From Psychrosphaera saromensis (GTDB lineage Bacteria > Pseudomonadota > Gammaproteobacteria > Enterobacterales > Alteromonadaceae), in NCBI RefSeq assembly GCF_002954545.1, contig NZ_MSCH01000003.1, forward strand, positions 2,395,991 through 2,459,990: 64,000 nucleotides of DNA, written 5' to 3'. This document shows, in pieces, positions 37,193 to 47,595 of the stretch (within the stretch, counting starts at the first letter, position 1; every line of letters starts with the position of its first letter). Below the pieces are notes generated by a model. That model was given only the letters and a program-made list of their open reading frames with translations. It was not told the DNA's origin and did no database searches. The translations under genes and the position numbers were made by a program.

Positions 37193-38632
37193 TTACGCTG
37201 TCATTATTTTCACTGTGTTAGTAGCACCAATTGTTTCCATAGTATCGCCATGAGTAACGATAACTAAGTCACCTTTTTGTAATCGTTCTTGACGAACTAA
37301 GGTGTTAAGCGCTTCACGAGTATCTTCATTATCAAACAATGTAGAGTCAAAGAATACTGGGTATACACCACGGTACATTGCACTTTTATTTAATGTTTTC
37401 TCGTGACGAGATAACGCAAAAATAGGTAGAGATGAACTGATGCGTGATAATAACTTAGCGCTACCACCAGACTCAGTTAACGCCACAATCGCTTTGATAC
37501 CTTGCATGTGGTTAGCTGCATACATAGCAGACATGGCAATTGCTTCAGATACATCATCAAACACTTTTTCCATACGGTGTTTTGAAATTTGTGCAGTAGG
37601 GTGTTTTTCAGCACCAAGACATACGTTTGCCATTGCTTGTACTGTTTCAACTGGGAAATCACCAGCGGCAGTTTCTGCAGACAACATAACCGCATCTGTA
37701 CCATCTAATACGGCATTTGAAACGTCCATTACTTCAGCACGAGTTGGCATCGGACTAGTTATCATCGACTCCATCATTTGTGTTGCTGTGATAACCGCTT
37801 TATTAAGTTGACGTGAACGAGCAATTAGTTTCTTCTGAACACCAACTAACTCTGCATCGCCAATTTCAACACCTAAGTCACCACGGGCAACCATGATAAC
37901 GTCAGACGCATGTACAATATCGTCAATCGCTGCATCAGTCGCTACTGTTTCAGCACGCTCTACTTTTGCAACAATAAGAGGTTTAAAACCAGCTTCGTGT
38001 GCTAGTGAACGAGCATAATCTAAGTCAGCACCAGAGCGAGGGAAAGAAATAGCAAGGTACTCAACATCAATTTTTGCTGCAGTAAGAATGTCAGCTTTAT
38101 CTTTGTCTGTAAGAGCTGGAGCTGTTAAGCCGCCGCCTTTACGGTTGATACCTTTGTTATTTGAAAGTGGACCGGCTACGGTTACTTCTGTGAATATTTT
38201 ACTACCAGACACAGACAACACTAATAATTGAACACGACCATCATCTAGTAATAGAAGATCTCCGTTATTTACATCATTTGGTAATTCTTTGTAATCGATA
38301 CCAACTTGGTTTTGATCACCTTCATCACGACCTAGCTCAGCGTCTAAAATGAATTTGTCGCCAATCGCTAAATGGATTTTTGTGTCTTTAAATCTTGCAA
38401 CACGAATTTTAGGACCTTGTAAGTCACCTAAGATAGCAACGTAAGTATTTAATTTTTTTGCTGTTTCGCGTACTTTTCTTGCTCTTTCAATATGATCTTC
38501 GGCTGAGCCATGAGAAAAGTTCATACGAACGACATTTACGCCACTTTTTATTATTTGCTCTAAAATGTCATCTTTGTCCGTTGCTGGACCTAATGTGGAT
38601 ACTATTTTTGTTCTTCTCAATACATTCGACAT
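37193..38632 (-). CDS. pyk: Pyruvate kinase
   Basis: 479 residues of the PykA type. Transfers phosphate from phosphoenolpyruvate to ADP. Visible motifs: [23 protein letters not shown], the active-site Lys/Glu stretch [21 protein letters not shown] and [11 protein letters not shown] HexR-type palindrome lies 34 bases before its start, consistent with co-control with zwf. Confidence 0.96.
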   Translation of the reverse strand: MSNVLRRTKIVSTLGPATDKDDILEQIIKSGVNVVRMNFSHGSAEDHIERARKVRETAKKLNTYVAILGDLQGPKIRVARFKDTKIHLAIGDKFILDAELGRDEGDQNQVGIDYKELPNDVNNGDLLLLDDGRVQLLVLSVSGSKIFTEVTVAGPLSNNKGINRKGGGLTAPALTDKDKADILTAAKIDVEYLAISFPRSGADLDYARSLAHEAGFKPLIVAKVERAETVATDAAIDDIVHASDVIMVARGDLGVEIGDAELVGVQKKLIARSRQLNKAVITATQMMESMITSPMPTRAEVMDVSNAVLDGTDAVMLSAETAAGDFPVETVQAMANVCLGAEKHPTAQISKHRMEKVFDDVSEAIAMSAMYAANHMQGIKAIVALTESGGSAKLLSRISSSLPIFALSRHEKTLNKSAMYRGVYPVFFDSTLFDNEDTREALNTLVRQERLQKGDLVIVTHGDTMETIGATNTVKIMTA

Positions 38633-38665
38633 GACGACTATAAACTCCGTTGATATTTTTGCTTT

Positions 38666-38680
38666 TGTAATTTAATTACA
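38666..38680. promoter_or_regulatory. HexR-type operator before pyk
   Basis: TGTAATTTAATTACA, an inverted repeat matching the known HexR pattern TGTAATnnnATTACA. Confidence 0.8.
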
Positions 38681-38750
38681 TTTTGAGACAATTTAATAAA
38701 ATTACAAGGAAAAACTACTTAAACTGATTAAAAAATAACACAATAAAACA

Positions 38751-38777
38751 AAAAAGCAGCCTAGGCTGCTTTTTTTA
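38751..38777 (-). terminator. Terminator for hexR
   Basis: Stem AAAAAGCAGC/GCTGCTTTTT with loop CTAG. Serves hexR on the minus strand. Confidence 0.85.
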
Positions 38778-38782
38778 TTACA

Positions 38783-39640
38783 TTAACTGAAATTTTCTTT
38801 CTTTTCAAAGCGGGACGGTCTTAACGAGTCTTTCACTTTTTTCAGATTATCTCTGAATTTAGGACCGCGTCTTAAGGTAAATCCAGTCGCGAGTATATCC
38901 ACCAGTACTAGCTGAGCAATACGTGACGCCATTGGCATATATAAGTCTGTGTCTTCAGGGACATCAGAGCTGATACACATATTACACTCTCTACCTAGCG
39001 GGCTGTCTTTGGCTGTTAAGCCAATAACGGTTGCATCGTTTTGACGTGCAATTTGAGCGATTTCTACTAACGGTTTAGTACGACCTGTATGTGAGAAGAT
39101 CACTACAACATCACCATCTGTACTATTAATACAACTCATACGTTGCATAACAATATCTTCGAAACAGTTTACCGGTACATTAAAACGGAAAAATTTGTTT
39201 AGGGCATCTTGTGCCACTGAAGCGGATGCACCAAGACCAAAGAAAGAGATTTTTTTAGCTTGAGTTAAAATATCGACAGCGCGATTAATCTGACCAATAT
39301 CTAAGTTGCGGTGAGCTATGTCTAACGCCGCCATGGTTGATTCAAAAATCTTAGCGCAATATTCATCAGGCCCGTCGGTTTCATCAACGTGACGGTTAAC
39401 GTAAGGCGTACCATTGGCTAAGCCTTGAGCCAAATGTAATTTAAAATCAGGGAAGCCTTTGGTGTCTAAACGACGACAAAATCGGTTAACAGTAGGTTCA
39501 CTCACATCGGCAACTTTTGCTAATGTAGCTATGCTCGAATGAATAGCTTGTTCTGGGTTAGCAATGATGACTTCTGCTACTTTTCTTTCAGATTTACTGA
39601 AGGTGGTAATTTGAGAATTTATTTTTTCAAGAATATTCAT
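38783..39640 (-). CDS. hexR: RpiR-family regulator HexR
   Basis: 285 residues: an HTH_6 domain (KSERKVAEVIIANPEQAIHS, KVADVSEPTVNRFCRRL) and a SIS sugar-phosphate domain (ISFFGLGASASVAQDA, VVVIFSHTGRTKPLVE). In gammaproteobacteria HexR senses 2-keto-3-deoxy-6-phosphogluconate and controls central carbon genes. Its divergent position before zwf and the matching palindromes here support the name. Confidence 0.93.
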   Translation of the reverse strand: MNILEKINSQITTFSKSERKVAEVIIANPEQAIHSSIATLAKVADVSEPTVNRFCRRLDTKGFPDFKLHLAQGLANGTPYVNRHVDETDGPDEYCAKIFESTMAALDIAHRNLDIGQINRAVDILTQAKKISFFGLGASASVAQDALNKFFRFNVPVNCFEDIVMQRMSCINSTDGDVVVIFSHTGRTKPLVEIAQIARQNDATVIGLTAKDSPLGRECNMCISSDVPEDTDLYMPMASRIAQLVLVDILATGFTLRRGPKFRDNLKKVKDSLRPSRFEKKENFS

Positions 39641-39860
39641 TCTTTGTCCTTAACTTTACTAAGCTAACTCATTAATATAGTTGTTTTTTGTGTGGTAGTC
39701 TTTAATCAAAAAAGGCTATCATTTAAGTTTTCTCGAGATATCAACTTTTTATTAAATTGAAGATGGATTAACGAATAACGAGTTTTGAATAAGTTATATT
39801 CAGCATTAGAATGTAATTACGAGTTAAAAACAACAATATAAGTTAAAAATTTACTCAAAA

Positions 39861-39875
39861 TGTAAAAAAATTACA
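39861..39875. promoter_or_regulatory. HexR-type operator 1 before zwf
   Basis: TGTAAAAAAATTACA in the hexR-zwf gap. The gap 39641-39972 otherwise shows no gene. Confidence 0.65.
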
Positions 39876-39922
39876 TAATTTAGGTTTACATGCACCGATA
39901 TAGTTAGTTAGCATTGGAAACA

Positions 39923-39937
39923 TGTAGTTAAATTACA
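39923..39937. promoter_or_regulatory. HexR-type operator 2 before zwf
   Basis: TGTAGTTAAATTACA, one base from the perfect palindrome, 36 bases before the zwf start. Confidence 0.75.
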
Positions 39938-39972
39938 AATTAATCATACAAATTTGTTTATTGGAGAATCTG

Positions 39973-41442
39973 ATGGCCACAAATTTAAATCATAAGCCAT
40001 GTGATTTAGTGTTATTCGGCACTAGTGGTGATTTAGCACGCCGCAAGTTATTACCTTCGTTATATCAATTGGAATTAGCAGGGTTACTTGCTGATGACAC
40101 TAAAATTATCGGTGTTGCTCGCCAAGACTTTAGTCACGAAGAATATAAAGCGGCTGTTATTGAAAGTTTAGAACGTTTTGTGAAAGAAGACTTAAACGAA
40201 GCGGCTAAAACTAAATTCATCGCAAGACTAAGTTATTGCAAAGCTGACATGACCAACCCTAAAGATTACCAAGGGATAAAAGCGTTAGTCGACTTAGAAA
40301 ACAGAACATTAGTAAATTACTTCTCTACACCGCCTTCGGTATTTGGTGATATTTGTAGTGGCTTACATTCTGCTGGCCTTGTGGTTGATGAAACTCGAGT
40401 CGTTGTTGAAAAACCAATTGGACACTGTTTAGAGTCTTCAAAAGTTATCAACGATAAAATCGCTGAGTATTTTAACGAAAACCAAATTTATCGAATTGAC
40501 CATTACCTAGGTAAAGAAACCGTACTTAACCTTTTAGTACTGCGTTTTGCCAATGCCATATTCACCAACAACTGGGATCATGAGTGTATTGATCATGTGC
40601 AAATTACAGTTGCAGAAGAAGTGGGTGTAGAAGGGCGTTGGGGTTATTACGATGACGCAGGTCAAATGCGTGACATGGTACAAAACCATTTATTACAAAT
40701 CCTATCGTTATTAGCGATGGAACCTCCTGTTGATGTAAGCGCAGACAGTATTCGTGATGAGAAGTTAAAAGTATTAAAAGCATTACGTCCAATTACAGAA
40801 CAAAACTACCAACAGAAAACAGTACGTGGTCAATACACGTCTGGCTTTGTAAGTGGTCAAGCGGTACCAGGTTACTTAGAAGAAGAAGGCGCTAATACTC
40901 AAAGTAAAACGGAAACGTTTGCGTCTATTCGTGTTGATATCGATAACTGGCGTTGGGCTGGTGTTCCATTCTATTTACGTACTGGTAAACGTTTGCCAGT
41001 TAAAGGTACTGAAATTGCGATTCACTTTAAAAAGTTACCGCATAATATCTTTAAAGATACGTACAAAGACTTACCGGCTAATAAATTAATTATTCGTTTG
41101 CAACCAGATGAAGGCATTGAAATTCACCTGTTGAATAAAGTACCTGGCCTAGGTGAGCAAATGGAATTACAACAAACTAAGCTTGATTTAAGTTTCTCAG
41201 AAACCTTTAAAAACGATCGTATTGCCGATGCTTACGAACGTCTTATCCTAGAAGCTATGTTAGGTAATCAATCTCTGTTTGTTCGTCGTGATGAAGTTGA
41301 AACTGCATGGACTTGGGTCGATGGCATTTTAGACTCATGGGACCGTTCTAACGAATTACCTAAACCATATTCAGCTGGCTCTTGGGGGCCTGTTGCGTCT
41401 ATTGCTATGTTGGCAAGAGATGAACGTGAGTGGGATGAATAA
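39973..41442 (+). CDS. zwf: Glucose-6-phosphate 1-dehydrogenase
   Basis: 489 residues from ATG 39973 (TTGGAGA upstream; the TTG frame from 39961 is the ribosome site). Oxidises glucose-6-phosphate to 6-phosphogluconolactone with NADP+. The nucleotide site GTSGDLARRKL is near residue 16 and the substrate site RIDHYLGKE near 175. First gene of the zwf-pgl-edd-glk-eda operon. Confidence 0.97.
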   Translation: MATNLNHKPCDLVLFGTSGDLARRKLLPSLYQLELAGLLADDTKIIGVARQDFSHEEYKAAVIESLERFVKEDLNEAAKTKFIARLSYCKADMTNPKDYQGIKALVDLENRTLVNYFSTPPSVFGDICSGLHSAGLVVDETRVVVEKPIGHCLESSKVINDKIAEYFNENQIYRIDHYLGKETVLNLLVLRFANAIFTNNWDHECIDHVQITVAEEVGVEGRWGYYDDAGQMRDMVQNHLLQILSLLAMEPPVDVSADSIRDEKLKVLKALRPITEQNYQQKTVRGQYTSGFVSGQAVPGYLEEEGANTQSKTETFASIRVDIDNWRWAGVPFYLRTGKRLPVKGTEIAIHFKKLPHNIFKDTYKDLPANKLIIRLQPDEGIEIHLLNKVPGLGEQMELQQTKLDLSFSETFKNDRIADAYERLILEAMLGNQSLFVRRDEVETAWTWVDGILDSWDRSNELPKPYSAGSWGPVASIAMLARDEREWDE

Positions 41443-41495
41443 TCTCACTTTTTGTTCAAAATAAAGATTAGCCAAATAGAAGCTACGGACAAAAA

Positions 41496-42194
41496 ATGAA
41501 AGCAAAAATTAGAAAGTTTGAAAACTCTACACTTCTCAATGAAGCGTTTTCACAAGAAATTGCAGATAAATTACAAGCGGGTATTAATGAAAATGGCAGC
41601 GCCACTTTATTAGTATCAGGCGGAAATACGCCTAAACCTATGTTCTTAATGTTGAGTAACAAAGACATTGAGTGGAACAAGGTTAATATTGCATTGGTAG
41701 ACGATCGTTGGGTTGAACTATCAGACTCAGCATCTAATGAAGCCATGGTAAATAGCGCGTTATTAATAAATAAAGCCAGTGTTGCCAACTTTGTTGGAAT
41801 GAAAACCGAACATAAAGATGCGTTCGATGCTCAAGCAACGGTCAGTGCTAAGTTTGATGCGTTTAAACGTCCATTTGATGTTGTTATTTTAGGAATGGGA
41901 GAAGATGGACACACAGCTTCAATTTTCCCATGTTGCGCTCAGTTAGATGAAGCGTTAACAACCAGCAAAGACATTATGGCAACCGAACCAACAACGGCAC
42001 CACATCAACGTATGACCTTCACTAAATCTGCGTTGTTAAATTCAAAACAACTTTATTTACACTTAGTTGGTGAAAGTAAAGAAACCGTATTATTAGACGT
42101 TGCCGCAGGTAGCGACGAAAAACAAGCACCTATACGTGCATTCCTAAATCAGTCAGTTGTACCTATGTCTGTGATGTTAGCAACGACAAAATAA
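41496..42194 (+). CDS. pgl: 6-phosphogluconolactonase
   Basis: 232 residues. Hydrolyses 6-phosphogluconolactone. LLVSGGNTPKPMF, ALVDDRWVE and GMGEDGHTASIFP (near 133) are the family signatures of the NagB-like fold. Lies 53 bases after zwf, 24 before edd. Confidence 0.96.
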   Translation: MKAKIRKFENSTLLNEAFSQEIADKLQAGINENGSATLLVSGGNTPKPMFLMLSNKDIEWNKVNIALVDDRWVELSDSASNEAMVNSALLINKASVANFVGMKTEHKDAFDAQATVSAKFDAFKRPFDVVILGMGEDGHTASIFPCCAQLDEALTTSKDIMATEPTTAPHQRMTFTKSALLNSKQLYLHLVGESKETVLLDVAAGSDEKQAPIRAFLNQSVVPMSVMLATTK

Positions 42195-42218
42195 CCTGAC
42201 TTAGCTTTGGAGAGAATT

Positions 42219-44036
42219 ATGAATTCAGTCATTCAAGAAGTAACAAACACAATCATTGAGCGTAGCAAAGTAACAAGAGCTGCGTATTTAGCCAAAATTG
42301 AAAAAGCACGTTTAAAAGGGCCACATCGTGGCATTCTTTCTTGTGGTAACTTAGCTCATGGTTTTGCAGCTTGCTCTCCTCAAGAAAAAACCGACCTTAC
42401 TCAATTGACCAAAGCAAATGTTGGTATTATCTCTTCTTATAACGACATGTTATCAGCACACCAACCTTATGAAGTTTATCCAGCTAAAATAAAAGCAGCG
42501 ATTGAGAATGTTGGTTCTGTTGCCCAGTTTGCTGGCGGTGTTCCTGCCATGTGTGACGGTGTTACACAAGGTCAACCAGGTATGGATTTGAGCTTAATGA
42601 GTCGTGATGTTATTGCGATGAGTGCGGCTGTTGGTTTATCTCATAACATGTTTGATAGCGGTATCATGCTAGGTATTTGTGACAAAATCGTCCCAGGTTT
42701 GGTGATGTCAGCATTAACATTTGGTCACTTACCATTTATCTTTATTCCAGCAGGTCCTATGGAATCTGGCATTCCAAATAAAGAAAAAGCACGTATTCGT
42801 CAGTTATACGCACAAGGTAAAGTAGGGCGTGATGAGTTATTAGAGTCTGAGTCTAAGTCTTATCACTCAGCGGGTACTTGCACGTTCTACGGAACGGCTA
42901 ACTCAAATCAACTTGTTGTTGAAGTAATGGGATTACATTTACCGGGTGCGTCATTCGTTAATCCAGGTACAGAGTTACGTGATGCATTAACAGATGCGGC
43001 GTCAGTCCAAGCAACCAGAATTACAGATTTAGGTACTGAGTACCGACCTGTTGGTCATATCGTTGATGAAAAATCAGTGGTTAACGGCATAGTTGCACTA
43101 TTAGCTACGGGCGGCTCAACTAACCATACAATGCATTTAGTGGCTATGGCCAAAGCTGCAGGGATTTTAGTTAACTGGGATGACTTTGATGCGTTATCGT
43201 CGGTTACGCCTTTAATTGCTAAGATTTATCCAAATGGTGAAGCTGATATTAATCACTTCCAAGCAGCTGGCGGCATGGCATACCTAATCAAAGAATTATT
43301 ACGCGGTGGTTTCTTACACAACGATGTAACGACTATCTGTGGTGAAGGTTTAGATAAATATACACAAGAGCCAATTGTTCGTGACGGTAAACTAATGTGG
43401 GTTGACGGTCCTGATAAAGCACTAGATTCAGAAGTATTAGCAACGATTGAAAAACCGTTTAAAGCTGACGGTGGTCTTTCTGCATTATCGGGTAACTTAG
43501 GTCGCGCTGTTATTAAAACATCGTCTCTACGTCCAGGTAAGGCAACGGTTAAAGCACCAGCAGTTGTATTTGAAAGTCAACATGACATAGACGCTGCATT
43601 TAATGCTGGCGACTTAGATAAAGATTGTGTTGTTGTTGTTCGTTACCAAGGGCCAAGAGCTGTTGGTATGCCTGAATTGCATAAACTAACGCCACCTCTA
43701 AGTGTATTACAAGATAAAGGCTTTAGTGTTGCTTTGGTTACAGACGGTCGTATGTCTGGTGCATCAGGTAAAGTACCTGCGGCTATCCATTTATATCCAG
43801 AAGCGTTGGATGGCGGTTTGATCGCAAAAGTACAAAATGGCGACATTATCGAAATTTGTGCAGAGAAAAATATTGTCCACCTTCATGTAAGTGAAGAAGA
43901 ATTGGCAAAACGTATCGTTACTGTTAAAGACTTAACAGAAGATCGTGAAGGCATGGGGCGTGAATTGTTTAACGGATTACGTCAAGCAATGACAACGCCA
44001 GAAGAAGGCGCATCTTGCGTTTTTCATGAAGCATAA
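42219..44036 (+). CDS. edd: Phosphogluconate dehydratase
   Basis: 605 residues from ATG 42219, with TTGGAGAGAA as the ribosome site. Dehydrates 6-phosphogluconate to KDPG, the first committed Entner-Doudoroff step. An IlvD/Edd-family protein: [28 protein letters not shown] and TGTFYG-like [11 protein letters not shown] carry the Cys ligands of the iron-sulfur cluster; [17 protein letters not shown] is near the end. Confidence 0.97.
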   Translation: MNSVIQEVTNTIIERSKVTRAAYLAKIEKARLKGPHRGILSCGNLAHGFAACSPQEKTDLTQLTKANVGIISSYNDMLSAHQPYEVYPAKIKAAIENVGSVAQFAGGVPAMCDGVTQGQPGMDLSLMSRDVIAMSAAVGLSHNMFDSGIMLGICDKIVPGLVMSALTFGHLPFIFIPAGPMESGIPNKEKARIRQLYAQGKVGRDELLESESKSYHSAGTCTFYGTANSNQLVVEVMGLHLPGASFVNPGTELRDALTDAASVQATRITDLGTEYRPVGHIVDEKSVVNGIVALLATGGSTNHTMHLVAMAKAAGILVNWDDFDALSSVTPLIAKIYPNGEADINHFQAAGGMAYLIKELLRGGFLHNDVTTICGEGLDKYTQEPIVRDGKLMWVDGPDKALDSEVLATIEKPFKADGGLSALSGNLGRAVIKTSSLRPGKATVKAPAVVFESQHDIDAAFNAGDLDKDCVVVVRYQGPRAVGMPELHKLTPPLSVLQDKGFSVALVTDGRMSGASGKVPAAIHLYPEALDGGLIAKVQNGDIIEICAEKNIVHLHVSEEELAKRIVTVKDLTEDREGMGRELFNGLRQAMTTPEEGASCVFHEA

Positions 44037-44061
44037 TTCGATTTAATCGTGGATTTAAAGT

Positions 44062-45015
44062 ATGACTATTAAAGCATTAGTTGCCGATATTGGCGGCACT
44101 AATATTCGACTTGGTATTGCGGATATGGAAACACTTTCCATATCCAATATTTTGTCTTACCAGTGTAAAGATTTTGATAATGTAGATGGTGCAATTAGCC
44201 AATACAAACAAGATTCAAAACAAGAGTTTGAGTATGCATGTCTTGATGTTGCTTGCCCTGTTGTTAGCGATGAAGTTAATTTAACCAACAACCACTGGTG
44301 TTTTTCACAAGCGGCAGTTGCTAAACAATTTGGTTTGAAAAAATTAATTGTTATCAATGACTTTACAGCCATAGCTATGTCAGTGCCAAATATAGCAAAA
44401 GATAAGCTAGTACAAATTGGTGGACAAGATGCTATACCTAATGCGCCAATTGCGATTTTTGGTGCAGGAACAGGACTTGGCGTTGCCAATTTAATCCATG
44501 CCGAAAATAAATGGATCCCAGTTGGAGGCGAGGGCGGACATGTCGACTTTTCTCCAATCGACAGCGATGAAATTGGGATTTTACAAGAATTACAAAAGAA
44601 ATACGCTCGAGTTTCTGCAGAGCAAGTATTGTCTGGTTTAGGTTTAGTACAAATTTATCAATCTTTGTGTGCCATGAATAATGAAACAGCAAAAGATTAT
44701 GAACCAGCCGACATTACTAAGCATGCAATTGACGGAACCGACCCATTAGCGGTTAAAACACTCGATGTTTTTTGTCGTATTTTAGGTAGCTTTGGTGGTA
44801 ATTTAGCACTGACGTTAATGACCTACGGCGGTGTATTCATTGCTGGCGGCGTAGTACCAAGATTTATTGAATATGTTAAGACAAGTGAATTTAGAGCTCG
44901 TTTTGATGCAAAAGGACGTTTTGGAAAAATAATAAAAACAGTTCCTGTATACGTTGTAACAGAAGAACAACCTGGATTAATTGGTTGCGCGGCATATTTA
45001 CAACAAGAAATTTAA
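44062..45015 (+). CDS. glk: Glucokinase
   Basis: 317 residues. Phosphorylates glucose with ATP. VADIGGTNIRLGI is the phosphate loop, INDFTAIA holds the catalytic Asp, and GAGTGLGVA and GGEGGHVDFSP form the sugar site. The family is the proteobacterial Glk, not ROK. In this operon it feeds glucose directly to Zwf. Confidence 0.96.
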   Translation: MTIKALVADIGGTNIRLGIADMETLSISNILSYQCKDFDNVDGAISQYKQDSKQEFEYACLDVACPVVSDEVNLTNNHWCFSQAAVAKQFGLKKLIVINDFTAIAMSVPNIAKDKLVQIGGQDAIPNAPIAIFGAGTGLGVANLIHAENKWIPVGGEGGHVDFSPIDSDEIGILQELQKKYARVSAEQVLSGLGLVQIYQSLCAMNNETAKDYEPADITKHAIDGTDPLAVKTLDVFCRILGSFGGNLALTLMTYGGVFIAGGVVPRFIEYVKTSEFRARFDAKGRFGKIIKTVPVYVVTEEQPGLIGCAAYLQQEI

Positions 45016-45069
45016 TTAGGCTTCCACACCGGAACAACCTCAAGTTAGAAAAGTTTAAAAGGGTTTAAA

Positions 45070-45711
45070 ATGGCAGAACGTAATTGGTTAATCGACTCAG
45101 CAGAAGTATTTGCAGCAGGTCCTGTAGTGCCTGTATTAGTTATTGAGCATGTTGAAGATGCGGTTCCAATCGCTGAAGCATTAATGGCCGGTGGCATTAA
45201 AGTATTAGAAGTGACTTTGCGCACAGCCGCAGCACTTGACGTAATACGTGAAATTGCTACGCATTGCCCAGATGCCATCATTGGTGCTGGAACAGTGACA
45301 AACGCAGAACAATTAAGACAAGTAACAGAAGCGGGGGCTAAGTTTGCAATTAGCCCTGGTTTAACACCTGACTTATTAGATGCGGGTAATGCAGGTTCTA
45401 TTGCATTAATCCCAGGTATTGCGTCTATTTCTGAGCTTATGACTGGATTAGATAAAGGTTACTCACACTTTAAATTTTTCCCAGCAGAAGCCTCTGGTGG
45501 TGTGCAATCATTAAAATCTATTGGTGGCCCATTCCCAAATGTTCGTTTTTGCCCAACAGGCGGCATTAACCCAGGTAACTATAAAGACTATTTATCACTG
45601 TCTAACGTTATGTGTTGTGGCGGCTCTTGGTTATGTCCAGATGACGTTATTAAAGGCAAACGCTGGTCAGAGATCACCGAGTTAGCTAAAAAGGCAACAG
45701 CAGGCTCTTAG
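45070..45711 (+). CDS. eda: KDPG aldolase (2-dehydro-3-deoxy-phosphogluconate aldolase)
   Basis: 213 residues. Splits KDPG into pyruvate and glyceraldehyde-3-phosphate. EVTLRT holds the catalytic Glu (~47) and FKFFPAE the Schiff-base Lys (~135). Last gene of the operon; a strong terminator follows. Confidence 0.97.
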   Translation: MAERNWLIDSAEVFAAGPVVPVLVIEHVEDAVPIAEALMAGGIKVLEVTLRTAAALDVIREIATHCPDAIIGAGTVTNAEQLRQVTEAGAKFAISPGLTPDLLDAGNAGSIALIPGIASISELMTGLDKGYSHFKFFPAEASGGVQSLKSIGGPFPNVRFCPTGGINPGNYKDYLSLSNVMCCGGSWLCPDDVIKGKRWSEITELAKKATAGS

Positions 45712-45735
45712 GCTGTCAAAGTTTAGATTTCTAAT

Positions 45736-46314
45736 TTAATTATTCAAAAACCAGCCTAAGCTGGTTTTTTGGTTTTTAAGCATAGGAATTAACTCTTGAG
45801 CTAGAGTGACTATTCTATGTTTATTGCCTTTTCCATTCCATATTCGAATGCATTTGTAGTCAAAGTCGATGTCTTGGACACGTAGTTTAACCGCTTCCAT
45901 AACCCGCAAACCACTACCATATAACAAACTTGCGACCAAATGATGCCGTTTATGTAGATTAGACAGCAGTAGACTTACCTCATCCGGTGTTATAACAACA
46001 GGTAACTTTTGCTGACGGTTACTTTTAATAAAGTTTAAATTTAGTGTCAGTTCATTATCAAGGATATGTTTGTATAAAAACGACAGCGCATTTAACGCCG
46101 TAGCTTGAGTTCTAGCAGCGACATTTTTAGTTAATATTAGGTCATCCAAAAATAACTCAACCTCTCTATCACCCATGCTAGCAGGGTGACGTTTATCATG
46201 AAAATGAATATAAGCGGAAATCCAACCCAAATATGTTTCGATAGATGATTTGGCGTAATGTTTACGGTACATATATTCTACAATGCTGTTTAAAAATGGC
46301 GATCTTGTTTTCAT
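45736..46314 (-). pseudogene. intI: Integron integrase, 3' truncated
   Basis: 192 residues where IntI normally has about 320. The SAM-like N-terminal domain (EYMYRKHYAKSSIETYLGWI, FLDDLILTKNVAARTQATALNALSFLYKHIL) and the start of the catalytic domain (LLYGSGLRVMEAVKLRVQDIDF, catalytic Arg 137) are normal. After LAQELIPMLKNQ the frame enters eda-terminator DNA (TSLGWFLNN) and stops. The integron-specific additional domain, the HxxR box, the second His and the Tyr nucleophile are all missing, so it cannot recombine. It is transcribed away from array 2, as in a normal integron. Confidence 0.93.
45746..45775 (+). terminator. Terminator after eda, overlapping the broken intI end
   Basis: Stem AAAAACCAGC/GCTGGTTTTT with loop CTAA. 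The truncated intI frame on the minus strand reads through this hairpin, giving its foreign last residues. Confidence 0.9.
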
Positions 46315-46332
46315 TACACTCTTATTTTGTAA

Positions 46333-46348
46333 CTGTATTTATATACAG
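46333..46348 (-). promoter_or_regulatory. LexA (SOS) box at the intI promoter
   Basis: CTGTATTTATATACAG, a perfect CTGT-N8-ACAG LexA box, 19 bases upstream of the intI start. SOS control of integron integrases is established in Vibrio and class 1 integrons. The site is intact although the gene is broken. Confidence 0.88.
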
Positions 46349-46419
46349 CATTGATGAGTTTCCTACCAAGTCAAGAAAACAGGAAAAATGCCCATCCTTG
46401 GGGGATCACAAAAAACCGA

Positions 46420-46536
46420 GTTGGTACGTAACAAAGGTGTGGTAAATGTTGTAGAGGTTTGGTATTAATATTGAAAATAAATAAGAGGAACCGCGTTGTC
46501 AGAAACTTAGGCAATCGTCCTCTGATTAAATTGTTA
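46420..46536 (+). other. attI region of array 2
   Basis: Lies between intI and the first cassette. The crossover is set at G46533^T46534 (TTGTTAGGGC), since GTTAGGGC pairs with the GCCCTAAC that begins the first cassette's attC at 47013. The left boundary is not visible and is only approximate. A cassette promoter is expected here but no clear -35/-10 pair was picked. Confidence 0.65.
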
Positions 46537-46552
46537 GGGCTCAAGGACAGCT

Positions 46553-47011
46553 ATGAACGAATCCGAGAAAAAAATTATCGGTAATATAGACGAGTATGGA
46601 TGTCATATCACATCTGTAGTTGATCGAAAAAAAGAAGACCCAGATTTCACTTATACGATCGGAATTAATCAGGAAGAAAAAGCACCTGAACTAATTGTTC
46701 TCGGCCTACGTCACGAGCTAGGCTCGTGGATTGCAAATGAATATAATCGAAGAGTTAAGGGTGGGGAAAAATTCTTAGAGGGCGAATACTATAATGGCTT
46801 CCTAGAAGGGTTTCAGGTCAGTTTTCGAGAGGTCGCCGAAGAATACAAAAAAGAATTTATGCTTTCTTGTAATTGGCTGTATAAAGGTACTAATTATCCT
46901 GCGTTACAACTTGTATACCCCAATATTTCGGGTGTCTGGCCTTGGGCTGAGGATGCTGATGAAGAATTTAGGGACCTTCAGCCAAGCTTTCAAGAGAAAC
47001 CAGAATGGTAA
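46553..47011 (+). CDS. DUF4262 family protein (first cassette)
   Basis: 152 residues; CAAGGACAG precedes the ATG. IDEYGCHITSVV, PDFTYTIGINQ, PELIVLGLRHELG, YPALQLVYPN and GVWPWAED fit DUF4262, a small soluble family of unknown function. As the attI-proximal cassette it should be the most recently gained and best expressed. Confidence 0.88.
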   Translation: MNESEKKIIGNIDEYGCHITSVVDRKKEDPDFTYTIGINQEEKAPELIVLGLRHELGSWIANEYNRRVKGGEKFLEGEYYNGFLEGFQVSFREVAEEYKKEFMLSCNWLYKGTNYPALQLVYPNISGVWPWAEDADEEFRDLQPSFQEKPEW

Positions 47012-47015
47012 GCCC

Positions 47016-47126
47016 TAACAAATTGCTCCAGTTGACGCATCGGTCTACGCTCCTTTTTGTGCATTCGCGGTGCTCATTGTCGCACAAAAATCCACTACAA
47101 CCGCTGCGCAACTGAGCAAGGCGTTA
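47016..47126 (+). repeat. attC site, family D-like, 111 bp
   Basis: From TAACAAATTGCTCC to GAGCAAGGCGTTA, with a long inner hairpin (TTTTTGTGC/GCACAAAAA). Confidence 0.88.
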
Positions 47127-47581
47127 TGTTTCTAAGTGAATATGTCTAAACTCTGCTCAAAATTATTCAAAGTATCCGATTCTGTATCTGGCGGAATTCT
47201 AGTTGTTTCGATTATAGTGGCACTATTGGCTTTTATCGTGCCGCCAGTTGCACTAGTTGTTACTGCAATTATGCTAGGTTCTAATTTAGGGAGTTGGCCT
47301 TTATTCTATATTATTGCTTTCCTCACCTTTACATATCTAACGTACAGGCATAATTTTGTTTCAGTGTTTTGCCACCTTGCATTAATCCTATTGCTGTTAT
47401 TCAGTGGTAGCATCCCATATTTATATATAGTATTGTTTTTAGTATTTTTAATGCCTTATATAACCATCTATAGAGAGGCGATACATAACAAGAGAATGAA
47501 TAGTGATTCACTTTAGTTTGTCATTTTTAGTTGCAAACGACGCAATAAAACTGCCAAACTAGTTCACACATTATTCAGGCG
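47124..47581 (+). repeat. 458-bp cassette, second copy
   Basis: Identical by eye to 9840-10297 of array 1; flanks differ. Confidence 0.95.
47136..47516 (+). CDS. Cassette protein: three-TM membrane protein (copy 2)
   Basis: Same 126-residue protein as at 9852-10232, including the C-terminus encoded by attC. Being second in the array, it is close to where integron cassettes are usually expressed, unlike copy 1. Function unknown. Confidence 0.75.
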   Translation: MNMSKLCSKLFKVSDSVSGGILVVSIIVALLAFIVPPVALVVTAIMLGSNLGSWPLFYIIAFLTFTYLTYRHNFVSVFCHLALILLLLFSGSIPYLYIVLFLVFLMPYITIYREAIHNKRMNSDSL

Positions 47582-47584
47582 TTA
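47486..47584 (+). repeat. attC site, family C
   Basis: Same as 10202-10300 up to the crossover; then TTAGAG instead of TTATGC. Confidence 0.92.
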
Positions 47585-47595
47585 GAGTTTCTTCA

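Noticed and set aside
39961-39972. TTG start for zwf
   Set aside because: The TTGGAGA bases are the ribosome site for the ATG at 39973; the same reasoning applies to edd at 42207 and gnd at 57492.
46420-46536. A defined cassette promoter (Pc) in the attI region
   Set aside because: Several TTG and TAT stretches occur but none has a convincing -35/-10 pair with normal spacing.
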